Positions 45,170 to 57,106 of a DNA stretch of 64,000 bases are shown here, piece by piece; within the stretch, counting starts at the first letter, position 1, and each line of letters opens with the position of its first letter. The translations under genes and the position numbers were made by a program. Below the pieces are notes generated by a model. The model ran no database searches, was not told where the DNA came from, and worked only from the letters and a program-made list of their open reading frames with translations. Source of the stretch: Zea mays (lineage: Eukaryota > Streptophyta > Magnoliopsida > Poales > Poaceae); assembly GCF_902167145.1 (NCBI RefSeq), contig NC_050105.1:117011898-117075897 (forward strand). Direction: 5' to 3'.

Positions 45170-45851
45170 ATATGCAACAATATCCAACCGTACGTTACCA
45201 GATAAAGTTTTTTCCCATGTGTTCGTGAACCTACGGTCGTGAGGCTTCTTCTGTGTCGCTTTTCCTCCACCACATCCCAGCTCCTCGTCGATCGAGCTCC
45301 TCCACGCCATCAGCAGTAGATGCCCTGCGGTGGTCCACCTCGATGACGGACGTCGCATCCCAGCTCCTCGATGACGGCCGCCACCGCCATCGTCGAGCGA
45401 CTCCGTGCCATCACAGCAGAGTGCCTGCGCGCTGGTGGCAGACGTGAGCTCAACGATGAGTACCCCATGGCGTCCGTCGTGAGCTCGACGGTGAGTACGT
45501 TGGCCGTCTTCCCATCGTCATTGTTATCTCCTCTGCGACGGCTATGGCGTCGTGTTCATCGGATGTGCGACGCAGCGCGCTCATAGCGGATGAACATGAC
45601 TCCTCTAGATTTAGCGGCTCTAACGCGTTCGCTAAATTTTAGCGTTTCGTTTACCGGACCTTGCTGGAGACACTGCGGAGGCATCCGTTCGCTACATCTA
45701 GCGTAGAGGATGATTTATAGACCCTTGTTGGAGACAGACTTATACATCTAGTAATATCGAAGGTGCAGAAGTAACAAAACAATTCATGGCCTAGACTTTC
45801 CTTTAAAACGTGTAATACTTGTGAAGGAATCCAAGGTGAATAGAAAAATTC
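45170..45851. other. Intergenic, no gene seen
   Basis: Mixed composition with short frames only. No domain was recognised. Confidence 0.4.
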
Positions 45852-45854
45852 TAA

Positions 45855-45981
45855 AGGCTTGTTCGGTTGGAGATTGATTGAAGTAGAATCGAAGAGGATT
45901 AAAAATCTCTTTCTGTTTAATTTTAAATAGAAAGGATTTAATCTTCAATCCTATATAATTCCTGTGCAACCGAACATACCT
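45855..45981. mobile_element. Short PIF/Harbinger-like MITE
   Basis: Ends AGGCTTGTTCGGTT and, complemented, AGGTATGTTCGGTT are inverted repeats flanked by TAA (45852-45854 and 45982-45984). 127 bp. Confidence 0.7.
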
Positions 45982-45984
45982 TAA

Positions 45985-46594
45985 GGTGGTGGTTTCGATC
46001 TGATCTTTTGTGTAAATTGTAATTCTCGCAAAAAGTGCTACATAGTAAACACAGTAATAGGCACAGACTCTAAGCTCTTTTATGAGTATACCCATATTGT
46101 TAAAAGAGTATGAACTATAGTTACATTTATTTGATGGGACCATCTTTGATGAAGATCACACATCTTTAAAAATGGTAGTCTATAGGAGGATGTAGAATTC
46201 TCCTATCTGTAAATGTAGAACAACACTACGAGTAAACTATGATAATAGGATGGTACAAGTGAACTCGACAAGTCTTGAGACATGATTATTATGAGTTTCA
46301 TTCGGGGTTAAAGAGGATGCATTCTGTTTGTTGGTCACTTCTAATCTTTGATAATTATTATGAGTTACTTCTTTCAAAGTTTATCATGTACAATGGGTTA
46401 AAGAGGAAGCGTTTTGTTGTTTTAGCTAATTTTGTTGAGGCCTTTTTTGTGCTATTCTAGTCCAGTCCAATGAATGTCAATGACTACAAGAGATTCTTTG
46501 CAATGCCATAATGAATATGGTAAATAACATAAACTTGTATCCAAAGATAATGTCAAATTTTGTGATAATGTCAGAGCAGTACATCGGTACCATA
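45985..46594. other. Intergenic, no gene seen
   Basis: AT-rich with no supported frame or repeat structure. Confidence 0.4.
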
Positions 46595-46602
46595 GTATAC
46601 AA

Positions 46603-46792
46603 CAGTGGCGGAGACAGGCCTATGGCTAGTAGGGCCTGGCGCTGCTCTTAGACCGAATAACCTCTAAAGGTCCATATACCGGTCAGTTGTGACTGCTGCC
46701 GAAAAAGATAGATTTTGGTGTTTAAAGGTTTATACATTGTCTTTAGTGTTATATCCGATCCTATACTTAGAGGGATCCTGGCTCTGTCACTG
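46603..46792. mobile_element. hAT-type MITE
   Basis: Ends CAGTGGCGGAGACAGG and, complemented, CAGTGACAGAGCCAGG are flanked by GTATACAA (46595-46602) and GTATACGA (46793-46800), a 7/8 matching duplication. 190 bp. Confidence 0.8.
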
Positions 46793-46800
46793 GTATACGA

Positions 46801-47810
46801 TGTCAAGCTAGGTAGCTTTTGAATAAGTCGTAGGTCATGACATCGAGTCACATAATTCAAAACCAGTTGTAATTCTACTATCGGTCTAAATATGACTTTT
46901 TTTAGGAAAAAAAGAGAGTTAAAATAAAAAGGCTAGTTATACTCCTCTTGCGTCTGTAATGAAATACAAAGGTCGAACAAAATCCGTGGCACGCCTGCCG
47001 CCTACTACGTAGTACGTCACGACGCTACACCATCCACCACACACACACCGTCAGACTAGTTTGTAGGGGGGAGGCGTAATTGCGTTAGTAGGCCATCGTT
47101 TTCCCGAACGGTGATTATTGTTGGCTGCGCTGCTGAAGAAAGGTGCGGTGCGTGGAGAGTGGAGACTGCAGTGTCCTGCTCCTGCGGGCGGTTTTAGGGG
47201 GGGGGGGGGCGTTTAGGAAGGAGGCCCAATCTACTGTCTAGTATAGCAGGCTACTAAACTACTAACCTGCACGCTATACAACGGACGGATGTGTGGTCGC
47301 TGTTCAGAGAAGGTATCGTCGTCAACAGCCGAATTGATACCGCTGCTAGCACACCCTGCACTCTGCACTGTGCGTGTCCTCCCAAGTCACGTACTCACGT
47401 CACGTGACGCTTGTGCTGCTCGGAGTGCTGGGGACCCTCGGGTACGAATCACGTACTATCCGAAACCCGGTGGAGTTTATGTATCCCAGGCTCCCCCACT
47501 AGTACTAGTAGTAGATTTGAATCCTGTTTGGTTTCTGCAGGATCTGCCCGTCTGAACCAGTAGCTGCCAAATTAGTGAACTCAATTGCTGAGCTGAGTCT
47601 GTGTCTGAGTGCCGCGCCCAACAGTCCAGTCCAGTCCAGCCCAGCCCAGCCCTCCCTACGAGCCTTTTTTTTTGTTTTCTTCAGGAAAAAAACATCGACG
47701 ACATTTAGAAACAAAGTATTTCAAAATCATGGTTCTAGAACACTATAACTTTAAAACGTCATGATATAACTGTAGTATTATTATTTTTTTCTTTACATCA
47801 CTTGTAACGA
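46801..47810. other. Intergenic, no gene seen
   Basis: No supported gene. A run of about twelve G lies near 47198. An 88-aa frame at 47289 has no recognisable domain. Confidence 0.4.
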
Positions 47811-48196
47811 TAAGGACCTGTTTGGTGACGTGGTTTTGAAATGCCATAGTTTACACAATTGCACATGACACGAATACAACGACAGTGTTACTTTCCCACG
47901 TCAAAACCGTAGTGTTGCTCGAAACCGAGATCTGTTTGATTCCATTAAAAAAACACACACACAAAAAGTATATGTAGAAAGAAGAGAAGAAAAATTGAGG
48001 TCCTAATGAGTGGAGTTTCGAAAGCTCCAAAAAATACTACTGTTTTTGGGTAAACCATGGTATTTAAAAACTGTGTTTTCCTTGTACCAACCCAAACATC
48101 TTTTGACTCCCAATACTATAGTATCATCAAATACCATAATAATAGTATTATTTCAAAACTGCAAAAAAAAAATACTACACTTCCAAATAGGGCCTA
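47811..48196. mobile_element. Candidate Tourist-like MITE(s)
   Basis: The left motif GGACCTGTTTGG and the complemented right motif GGCCCTATTTGGAAGTG resemble Tourist ends, with TAA and TAC beside them. The interior contains a further internal end-like motif, so this may be two overlapping elements. Confidence 0.4.
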
Positions 48197-49094
48197 CGTG
48201 TTTGTTTGGAGGCAAAGTATTTTAAACCATGGCGTTTAGTATACATGTGCAAGGCTAGTCATATACAAGAAAAACTTTGTGTTAGAGAAATACCATGTGC
48301 GTTAGAGAAATACTACGTGTTTGGAGACAAATTATTTTAAACTGATATTTTATAATAATTACAGTCAAATTTTTATTTGATAATCGTGTAGTAACACTTT
48401 ATTTCTGTGAGATGGAGCGCGTACAGAGGTAGGAGGGAGGGAATTTGTAGGCTTCATCTACTGCTGTACAATAGTCTAGTCAAAAAAATTTGTGAAGATT
48501 GTTCAAACTTCCCTATTATTGGTTCCATTCCATCTGCCTCACAGTCAAAAGTTGTGTTGCCATAATTCATAAGCAATCTGTGTTCAGGAAAATGGTATTG
48601 CAAAACAATGTTCAACGTAAAAAAAATGTACTGTCAAACACGTTCAATGTCGAAAAATATTAATGACAACTTGTGTCGGTGCTACACTTGACAAAAAAAA
48701 AATTCTTTTTCCCACAAGTAGACAACGTTATACGCCAGTTAGATGTCACGGCACTACCATCTAGGAAGCCAACTAGTACATTGGAGAATGTTTATGTTGA
48801 CGCGCGAAATAAAAAATGTGGTGCACTGTTGCCTTTATGGTGTCCGGCATCGTGTACAACCTAGAGTCCTTTGAACAATTTTCTAGATATAAAATATAGC
48901 TAAAGAGACTGTACTATATAACTTGTAGTCCTTAGATCATTAATGTAGTTATTAAAAACCATTTCGGTGCAAGTATTGCTCACAGCAAAAATCATGTGTT
49001 TGTATAGAGAAAAATATAGCAGTGGGATTAGAATGAATAGAATATATATAGCAAAAATCATGTGTTTATAAAGTAAAGATATGGAGTAACATGC
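48197..49094. other. Intergenic, no gene seen
   Basis: AT-rich. Only short frames and repeated ATACCATG/CATGTGTTT-like words. Confidence 0.4.
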
Positions 49095-49605
49095 ACGGCG
49101 GATAGTCTAAAGCTGTCTCAAGCAGACCATACATATATGCCTATATAAAACTATTTTATATTGTACACAACACTATTTATATAGTAAAGTTTAAAATAGA
49201 AGGTGGGATAAGAGAGCTGTTGGAGATAGTCTTCCACACGTCACCATCTAGCACCCAAATGGTTCTAGATCCGATTAATTGATTTTTTTATACTATAGTG
49301 AAGGTCTGAAGGGTACATTTGGCTATCTCCAACAGCTTACCTGTCTCTGCATATATTCAAACTCCACTATGCGAACGGTACAATCTACCACGTAAAAAAA
49401 TGTTTTGAGTGACCATATGATGAACCACTGAAGACGGTCTTATAATCATATACATGAGAAAGTAGTAAGACTATCTCCAGCAAGTTGTCTATCTCTATAC
49501 CAATATTTAACTACGAATAATGTAATCTACAGTAAAAACAGTGTAATTAAAATAGTATTTTAGATGACCAATTAGGTGAACGACCGGAGACAGTACGTGT
49601 AATAC
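49095..49605. repeat. Three related MITE-like segments in tandem
   Basis: Segments at about 49108-49233, 49330-49440 and 49470-49600 each start or end with variants of GACTATCTCCAACAGC (GCTGTTGGAGATAGTC, GGCTATCTCCAACAGC, GACTATCTCCAGCAAG). This end type belongs to PIF/Harbinger-like MITEs. Individual limits are not resolved. Confidence 0.45.
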
Positions 49606-50303
49606 GTATGTGGCTTTCTCTTGTTCATACGTGTCGTGGTGCATGCATGCATGTACGATCGAACAGCATTTGTTGCTGCACCATGCACATAACCGTACGT
49701 GCTTGTCATACGTACGGTACGACCTGGATGCTAGTGATAGATTTTGACGCGCTGGTACTACACTACAGGGCCTTCGGAGCATCGATCTGTTAGATGCATT
49801 TAAGCCTGATGAATCAGTGGATCATATATATATATATACACACATTAAGCACGCACTTGAGCTCAAGAACTAGCTAGGTGGGAGAGCGTCTCGATCGACT
49901 CCGTTCCCTTGTCAGCACTCCGGTTTTTCTGAGAGTACAACGAGCGCTGTGCGCAAAAGAACGACGAGGACACGCCGTTTCTTATGACACGTGCTGTGGT
50001 ACAGTGGTAGTGTGGCGCATGTACGTGTCTTCCACTCTACGTGCAGGAAAAGAAGAAGGGCCATGGACCTACGAGGCAGAGCCTAGCTAGCTAGTACGTG
50101 GAAAGCCTCCCGCAAGAGGTAGTACAGTGCAGAGAAAAGAGCGCGCAGTTTGTCGGTTGGGTTGAACCCACGTTTGGCCAGGCGGACGGTCGGTACGTCC
50201 CTCCCTCTAGGCCGGATGTTACTTGGTCTGCACGGTTTGTGTGTGCGCATAATTAGTCTAATTAGGATTTCGATATTTTTAGGATTTGTTACCTAAATCT
50301 AGA
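49606..50303. other. Intergenic, no gene seen
   Basis: Contains ATGCATGCATGCATG and (AT)n(AC)n runs (about 49830-49845). No supported gene. Confidence 0.4.
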
Positions 50304-50547
50304 CTAGATAAGTGTCCGTGCGTTACAACGGGAACATATAATAACATAGTAACTTATATACAAAATATGTCTTATATTGTTATAAGAAAATGTTTCATAA
50401 TCTATTTGTAATCCTAGGCATACATAATTTTTGTTATTTTAATTTAGCTGTTTCACTACTACATTGCAACCATCAGTATCATGCAGACTTCAATATATGC
50501 CACGATTTGCATAGTCTCATCATTGAAGAGCACGTGCTATACCTGCC

Positions 50548-51797
50548 TAGGGATGAAAATGGGACGAATACAGCCGAATACAGGGTCATCCCGTATCCTA
50601 CCCTAATGTATTTCTCTCGGATACGGGACCGGATACGGGTAGTTAAGATTCAGGACGGATATAGGACGGGACCGGGTAATAATCCGGACGGGTAAGAAAC
50701 AGATAACGGATACTACTCGGGTAGGTACCGGATAATTGTCGGATAGTTCGTCCGATGATATTAATTGTCCAACCATCCAACAAACACATAAGTTAAGCAA
50801 TACATAATCATGTATATGATGGATCAAATGTAAGAAAGGAAACCGATAAAATTGACATCATGCAGTTCAAAGTTACTTATCACAAGGACATTGTAGAACC
50901 AACACCGTAATATTTAAAATTCATAAAATATTCTAGTTTCACTCAAAATTTGCAAATAAGTTACAAAAACTAATAAACATTTTATACAAAGATAACTCAA
51001 GTCCTCCTGAAAATGATAAAGTAAAGTACTGATTATGTTGAAACTTAAATATTTACACTGATTTCACATGTAACTCATACAAATAAGTGAAAGTGAAATA
51101 GAATAAACGCGGACATCTTATAGATCTTATGATCCAAACATTTTTTATTGTTATATATGGACATATGTTGCGTCTCCGCAAAATTTCATGATTTTTTGAG
51201 GCTATTTATGTATTATTAATTTCTTGTCATAGAAAATCATCAAAATACAGTTAAATCCTTAAAATATTGTAGTATCGACCGAAAAGACAAATAAGTTATC
51301 AATACTAATAAATAGTCAATAAAAAGATAACCTTAAGTTCCCACGTGGAGATAACTTTAAGCCCACACATAAAAATGGTGAAGTCTATTAATTTGATATA
51401 AATTTGGACATTATTTCAATGATTTTGGTCTAAAAATATGTTTAAACAAAAAATTGATGTATTACAAACTTATAGATCTCTTCAAGCTCTACAATTTTCA
51501 TATAAACTTTATCTTCATTCGATTTCATATGTAAAAGTTATGATTTTATAACTATATTATGCAGAAAAAGAAAAAAAATGGGTACCCGAATTCCGGGTAC
51601 CCGTATCCGACCCGAATATCCGGGTATTTTTCGGGTAGTTCTTGCTCCGTATCTGACCCGAATCCGAAGCTACAGTATCCGGGTATTACCCGTATCCGTC
51701 CTGAATATAAAACTACCCGAATCCGTATCCGAAAAACGGGTATTAGCACTACCTGTATCCAGTACCCGACGGGTATACCCGACCCGTTTCACCCTAA
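50548..51797. mobile_element. hAT-like element nested in the second Helitron
   Basis: Left end TAGGGATGAAAATGGGAC and complemented right end TAGGGTGAAACGGGTCG. Flanks are TACCTGCC (50540-50547) and CACCTGCC (51798-51805), 7 of 8 matching. Both ends are packed with GGGTACCCG/CGGGTA-type motifs and the centre is AT-rich. The other Helitron copy has the same site uninterrupted (about 3660-3680). 1250 bp with no transposase. Confidence 0.82.
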
Positions 51798-51924
51798 CAC
51801 CTGCCGGTAGAAGTTCCCTCATACATTATCAGTCATCAGGTACGCACCACCATACACGCTTGCTTAAACAAAAAAGCAAGTGTATGTGTTTGCGAAGAGA
51901 ATTAAAGGTAGGCCGGCACAAAAG

Positions 51925-52560
51925 CTACCCCGACGATGGCGAGTGGTCATTGTTGTCGGTCCTCCTCTGTGTCACCTCTGGCGCCAAGATGATGCCATAG
52001 TCCTTGATATAGTAGTCGTCGAACACGCACGGCATGGTGAGTACCGATGACTCTTGGTTGGGCTGCCAAACGAAGTGCACCCCGATCTCATTAGCGAGGT
52101 AGTACACCTAGCCGTTGCACCATCGGATGTGCTACTCCTCTACATACATCTTGTTCGAGGACACTCACACAACGTCAGCAACGGCCGTCGTCCCAGCGCA
52201 CAAGAATTCATGGCCGGTCAGTAGTGACTTACGTGGCAGGTTGAGCTTTAGGTGATGATGAGTTGGACGGTGTGACGGCGCCGTTGTCGGATGCGGTGCC
52301 CAGAACAACCCAAGAGTCACCGGCGTTGGTGACAACCATGAGGTCCCCCTGTTTGAGATGGACAGCACGATGCAGCCGCTCTGGACCGCGTTCAAGCGAC
52401 GGCTGCGGCGGAGCTTGCCGAACACAGTGACGCATGCGGTCACGTAGTACTGCTTCTAGACGTCGAACTGGCAGTCGCCAAGCTTCTTCTCGTCGTCGAT
52501 GAGCGATGCCAACGCGAGGACCTCCTGCCAGTGGTGTTTGTTCGGGGTTTCTAAGTAAGA
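51925..52560 (-). pseudogene. Captured PP2C fragment, second copy
   Basis: Minus-strand blocks of about 52560-52229 and 52135-51925 match the plus-strand fragment at 2933-3546, including GDLMVVTNAGDSWVVLGTA and VTQRRTDNNDHS. A stop codon at the FDV-stop-KQ position is shared with the first copy; another, in the CNG-stop-VYY region, is private. It has the same exon-intron-exon layout and is not functional. Confidence 0.75.
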
Positions 52561-52860
52561 AACATGGATTCATCTTTAGCGTTGATTTATGAAAACGACT
52601 CACAAGCCAGATCCATAGAAAAAATATTATGGAGAATAAATGTCACACATATAAAAAAGAATTTATGTTGAAAACATTATTCAAACAAAAGAAATTGCAT
52701 GCAAGGCTCTTGTTTAAATGCTACTCCTTCCATCCAAAAATATAATTCAGGAATCTCGTTGATAATTATCTACTACTACACATTGTGCAAATGTAGCAGG
52801 TAGGCTTTGAGAGAGATGTAGTAGATATTTTTACTGTAATAGATATTGACATAAACACAC

Positions 52861-52928
52861 ATGTGGTGTAGTGGTAGCTATGAGCATATTTGTTTGAGAG
52901 GTTGCAGGTTCAAGACCCATTGGGGTCA
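52861..52928 (+). other. tRNA-like segment, second Helitron copy
   Basis: ATGTGGTGTAGTGGTAGC (A-box-like) and GGTTCAAGACC (B-box-like) lie 68 bases end to end, homologous to 2531-2600. The acceptor and T stems are poorly paired. Confidence 0.5.
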
Positions 52929-53081
52929 TATTTGTGTTTTTTAATTTAATTTTAGCTAGGTGTGGGATGCACGTGAGAATGGGAATGGGCTTTGCGGGGA
53001 GAGAGGAATGAGAAAGACAGTGCGGGGAGGGGGGAATGGGAATGGCAGAACACGGAATGGCAGCCTACCCCTTAACGAAGA

Positions 53082-53246
53082 GCTACGGTTGATTGAACCC
53101 CATAATCAATCAAATTAAATATACTTATCATTTTTCACCTTATGTATTAGTTATTCTAGTTTAGCCTTTCTCTACCTCAAATCTTCACCTCTCTTCGGCT
53201 CTACGTTGACTAGAGGCGTCTTGGGTGGCCTGCCGACGCCAAGACA
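53082..53246. other. Short intergenic stretch
   Basis: No gene or repeat recognised. Confidence 0.4.
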
Positions 53247-53469
53247 CCATAGGATAATGGTGGGCATTCGGGTTAGCTCGAAAATTTGGGTCGGATTTTT
53301 CGGGCTTTCTAAATTTCGCGTTTCTAGAAATGATACCCGAAAGCAGTGTGACTGTATTGTATACTTGTTAATTCGGGTACCCCGAATTTTTCGGGTTCGG
53401 GTAGCCCGTTCTACCTTTTTTCAAACCAACTAGGTTAGCTACTGCTTGTCTACTTTAGTTCACTGTGGT

Positions 53470-53631
53470 CAGGGGCGAAGCCAGATAACAAAGTTATTGG
53501 GGTCAGCTTTATTGATCATCATCTAAAATTCTAAATACATTAGTTAAGAATACATTTGTATAGGAATTGACAAGTTTTATAGTTTTATAGGGGTCAGCTG
53601 ACCCCAATAACTACACGTAGCTCCGTCCTTG
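53470..53631. mobile_element. hAT-type MITE with perfect 8-bp TSD
   Basis: Ends CAGGGGCGAAGCCAG and, complemented, CAAGGACGGAGCTACG. Perfect duplication ACTGTGGT (53462-53469 and 53632-53639). 162 bp. Confidence 0.87.
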
Positions 53632-53649
53632 ACTGTGGTGCATTCCATT

Positions 53650-54274
53650 TAGAGATAGCAATGGTACCCGCGACTCGATAACCGATGAGTATTTACTTCA
53701 TTAGGGTATGTATGTGGGCTAAATATTCTACCCGTGGGTCTGTTATTGAGCAAAAATCTTCACCTAATGGGTAAACGGATATTAGAACGTTCCGCTTTCA
53801 CCTATACCCGTTAACCCGTGGGTATAAAATACCCAATATAAACTTAGCTCAAGCATGAACTTTGACTTTAGTCATCCATCTTTTTACTATTTAACAACCT
53901 TTTAGGTCATAATGTCATAGAAGGCTTAACGGCAATTTAATGACCATGTAATATGCTATGTAGTACTATTCTAGTGTTACTACTTTATCCAATTATCTTT
54001 GGTGTGTTGAATGGATGGTTAAATGATGCTAGAAATTTTGTAATGAAGTTTAGATGGATATACTTGACATTTGTATCATATAATATTTTGATAGATGTTT
54101 AGCTTTTGTGGGTACGAGTGACCTGATGGATGACTCATACCCACATGGGTATGGGTATGGGGGTAAATCCATACCCGTCAGTGTATATGGGTGACCCGAT
54201 GGGGTTATTTTTGTATCGTGGGTATGGATATGGGGTAGTAATAACCGGTGGGTATTTACCCATTACCATCTCTA
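53650..54274. mobile_element. Non-autonomous hAT-like element with perfect 8-bp TSD
   Basis: Ends TAGAGATAGCAATGGTACC and, complemented, TAGAGATGGTAATGGGTA. Perfect duplication ATTCCATT (53642-53649 and 54275-54282). Subterminal zones are full of GGGTATGGG/ACCCGT motifs. 625 bp. Related in ends to the element at 4114. Confidence 0.87.
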
Positions 54275-55086
54275 ATTCCATTTCCAACAGCAAACAAAAA
54301 ACAGGCATCACAGCTGCACAACAAGCATTTAGTGTTTTCAAAATTTTCATATAGCAACAGTGTAGCACATCACATCTGTTTGACTATTTTTGTCTTTCTG
54401 AGAAAGAGAAATCATCAAATTATCAGTTTACCACAACTCAAAGCCATAGTCGGGCAATCAAAAACCAAGCAAGCAAAAACAGGCAAGCACACAGCCACAC
54501 GCCCATAGTCCAGCACTAACTCAGGAAGGCAGTATAGAACAGACATTCCACTTAGTAGTCAGCATAGGTGCCAGGCACTTAAGCGAGCAGCAAGGTAGCA
54601 GACCACTACAACATTGCACGTCTGCACCGGTGGGCGGTGGCGGCCGTCGGAGGTGAGGCGAGAAGTCAAACAGCGCCGTGACGACCAGCGACTAGGGTTT
54701 AGCCGCCACATGACAGTACCAGTACCGCTCGCTGCTACGGGCCTTCGAGTTTGGACCTTGGAGGCTTTAGGCTTGGACACGGTCCATGCGGAGACACTTG
54801 GTTATTGGGTTGCTTCGCTGGGCGCCTGGACACCGAATTACTGGGTCGTGTGCATGGCCTGCCATTGGCTTGGCGGAATCTAGCACGCAAGTAATACTTC
54901 GGGTTTATTGGGTAGTTCGGGTACCGTGAGGTATTATCCGATTAGGTCTCAATTTAAATCGGGTATTTAGTTTCGTTACCCACTGGAACCGTTCGGGCAT
55001 CCGACTTCGGGCTAAACGGGTATGAGCTCGGGTATTTCGAACTTCGGACTGCGGGCTCGTGTTTTATGCCCAGAGCTATCCTAGGA

Positions 55087-56560
55087 TCTCTCCTTCCTAA
55101 CAGAGTCTCTCTCGGGAGGCGAGATCTAGACCTGCTGCAAAGAAGACCCTCTGCTCAATTGCGTGCATCGTCCGCAGATCCATTATTCACAAGGTGCCTG
55201 CGTCCGCCCCTCCAGAGCTTCTCGTTCAGTGAATCGGCGCTGATGGAGGAAGTGAGGAGTTTGGAGTGGGCTTGTGTGACCGCGATTCCTGACCCCGCCC
55301 GTTCCGCTCGTTTACCCTTCCGTCGCTGTCTAGTTCCGCGCCTCAACAACTGTGTTCCCCTTCTGCCTTTTTGGCGCCACCGACTGACTAACTGATCGAG
55401 GACACTGTCTGTTCCATTCCATTCCATCCTAGCTTCCATGCATGCATCTCATCAAATCCGTGGGCTGCTGGTTGCCTGGATTGTGTGCTGTGTCAAGACC
55501 ACCGGCGTGCGTTCTCCCCGTGCGGCGGCTAGCTAGTACCTGGAGCCTCTTGGACGCATCTGGTTGGATTGGATGGACGGGAATCATTTGGACGGAACCG
55601 GCCCGGCCGGCCTGCATCTCCATCCCAGTGATGTCTCTCTTTCTCTCACTCAATACAAGCACTGCAGCCTTTCTTTTGCGTACGAAGAGACGCGCGCGGA
55701 GTCCGACGACATTGCTAACTGGACGTGGACGGGGTTTGACGCCATGTTTGTCCGTGTAAGGCGAATGTACGATTGGTTTGGTTCCACAGGCCCCGCGCCG
55801 GATACGTCCGTGTACAGCTAACTCGATCCCTCATCCTTTGTCCGGGAATTAATCCAGACGGGAAAATGGTGGGGCCTAGGGCATTGGCCGCCGGCCGCCA
55901 GCGTGAGTGAGTGCACGACAGCTAGTATACACTACCCATCATCTCGCCCAGCGCCGCCGACGGGAACCTGCTGACACTAGCGGAATGAGTCCAAGCGCAA
56001 ACAGCCCTGCTCTCGTTTGTTCGGACGCGCGCACTGCTCCGGCGGTTCTGTCTGCCGCAGGTGCCAAGGCTAGGGCTGTGCCGTGAGCAGCAGGGTACGC
56101 AGTGCGCGGGCATGGACGCATCCGGAATCCTGGAAGTTCACTTCGACTTGTACTGCGTGCGTCGTCGTCGTTGTTCGTTTCTTTCTTTGCCATGGGCCGG
56201 AGTCAGGAGGTGATTGGTGTGCGTGCGATGATGGAGATTGGAGACAGTGTGGTTGGGTGTCGGCAGCAGGCATCCGAGTCCCGCCTTGGACACTTCCACC
56301 TGACCACCTCTGGGGCCTCGCCGCCTCGGTCGACGGACGTATCGCTGACTCGCTGCCAGGCACGATCCTGCACGGTGTCGTGTTGCGCGCGGGACTGCGG
56401 AGCGGTGGCCGCCGGGTGGAGAAGGGTCGAGGCCCCTCACGGCCGCTGCTCCCGGCGATCTCCGCACCCTTCCGCTTGCTCCCGGCCGACAAGCGCCACG
56501 GCGTCACCGGCAGGCGGCAGGTCGCGGAACAGCCGCGAGACTAGAGATGTATGGCACCGG
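55087..56560. other. GC-rich intergenic DNA, no gene supported
   Basis: Several 100-150 aa frames overlap on both strands (for example 56083-56563) but none shows a recognisable domain or splice-supported structure. Possibly relics of a promoter or gene fragment. Confidence 0.35.
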
Positions 56561-57106
56561 TAGAGATGGCCAAACTGGCCGTCTCGTCCGGCCGGAAAAA
56601 AATTTGTTCCAGCCCGACGGCAAACCAGGACGTTTACAACCTCTCACAAAAAGGAGCTCACAAAAAGGAGGATTAACCTGCAAGTAGGTCCTATCCTCCT
56701 TTTTTGAGGGGCTGCAAACGTCCTGGTTTGCAGCCGGGTTGTAGCAAATTTTTTTTCGTCCGGCTAGGGTTGGTGAAGCTCGACCGGTTTTGGACCCGGT
56801 CCGTCAGACACGGTTAGAAAACCGGGTCTGACCGTCTAAACCAACGGGCTCGATTTTCTGTCCGAGCCTGGTCCGTTTAGCACGGAAAAGCGGGTTAAGT
56901 GGGCTGTTAAGCACGTTTTAGTGCAAAAAGCGGGCTTAACAGATGTAGAGGTAAACGAGCTGTGCCGGGTTAGCCCACTGTGTCTAGTTTCCTGTCAAGT
57001 CCGACTCGTTTATTTGTGCCGGGTCGGTCCAGGCTCGTATAGAATTGGGTCATATCGGGCTTGGACCGGGCCCAAACAGCGGGCTTCGTGTCGGGCTCGT
57101 GAGCCT
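56561..57106. mobile_element. hAT-like element, left part, interrupted at 57107
   Basis: It begins TAGAGATGGCCAAACTGG after GGCACCGG. GGGCTCG/CGGGTT-type subterminal motifs follow. It is cut at 57107 by a copia LTR, and its right end is not in the window. It hosts the Mutator-like MITE at 56593. Confidence 0.5.
56593..56755. mobile_element. Mutator-like MITE with 9-bp TSD
   Basis: The arms of about 60 bp are inverted copies (AAATTTGTTCCAGCCCG with its right complement AAATTTGCTACAACCCG; both continue GCAAACCAGGACGTTT). The 9-bp flanks TCGTCCGGC (56584-56592 and 56756-56764) are identical. 163 bp. Confidence 0.75.

Larger units (their letters stand above)
50304..53081 (-). mobile_element. Second PP2C-carrying Helitron, inverted
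   Basis: On the minus strand the 3' end reads CCGTTGTAACGCACGGAC followed by CTAG (50304-50307) and T, fitting the Helitron consensus. The body matches 2300-3911: the tRNA-like segment, the PP2C fragment and the GGCTGCCATTCCGTGTTCTG 5' region. The 5' limit is less certain. The likely TC (53081) is followed by TTCGTTAAGGGG and preceded by C, not A, so the end may be altered. A 1.25-kb hAT-like element lies inside. Confidence 0.78.
53255..55078. mobile_element. Larger hAT-like element hosting two smaller ones
   Basis: Ends TAATGGTGGGCATTCGGG and, complemented, TAGCTCTGGGCATAAAAC are weak inverted repeats. Flanks are CCATAGGA (53247-53254) and TCCTAGGA (55079-55086), 6 of 8 matching. The subterminal zones are rich in TTCGGGTA and CGGGCT motifs. 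It has been hit by the elements at 53470 and 53650. Confidence 0.6.

Noticed and set aside
55926..56563. Frames of 109-153 aa on both strands
   Set aside because: GC-rich, overlapping on both strands, with no domain, splice signals or homology that I recognise.
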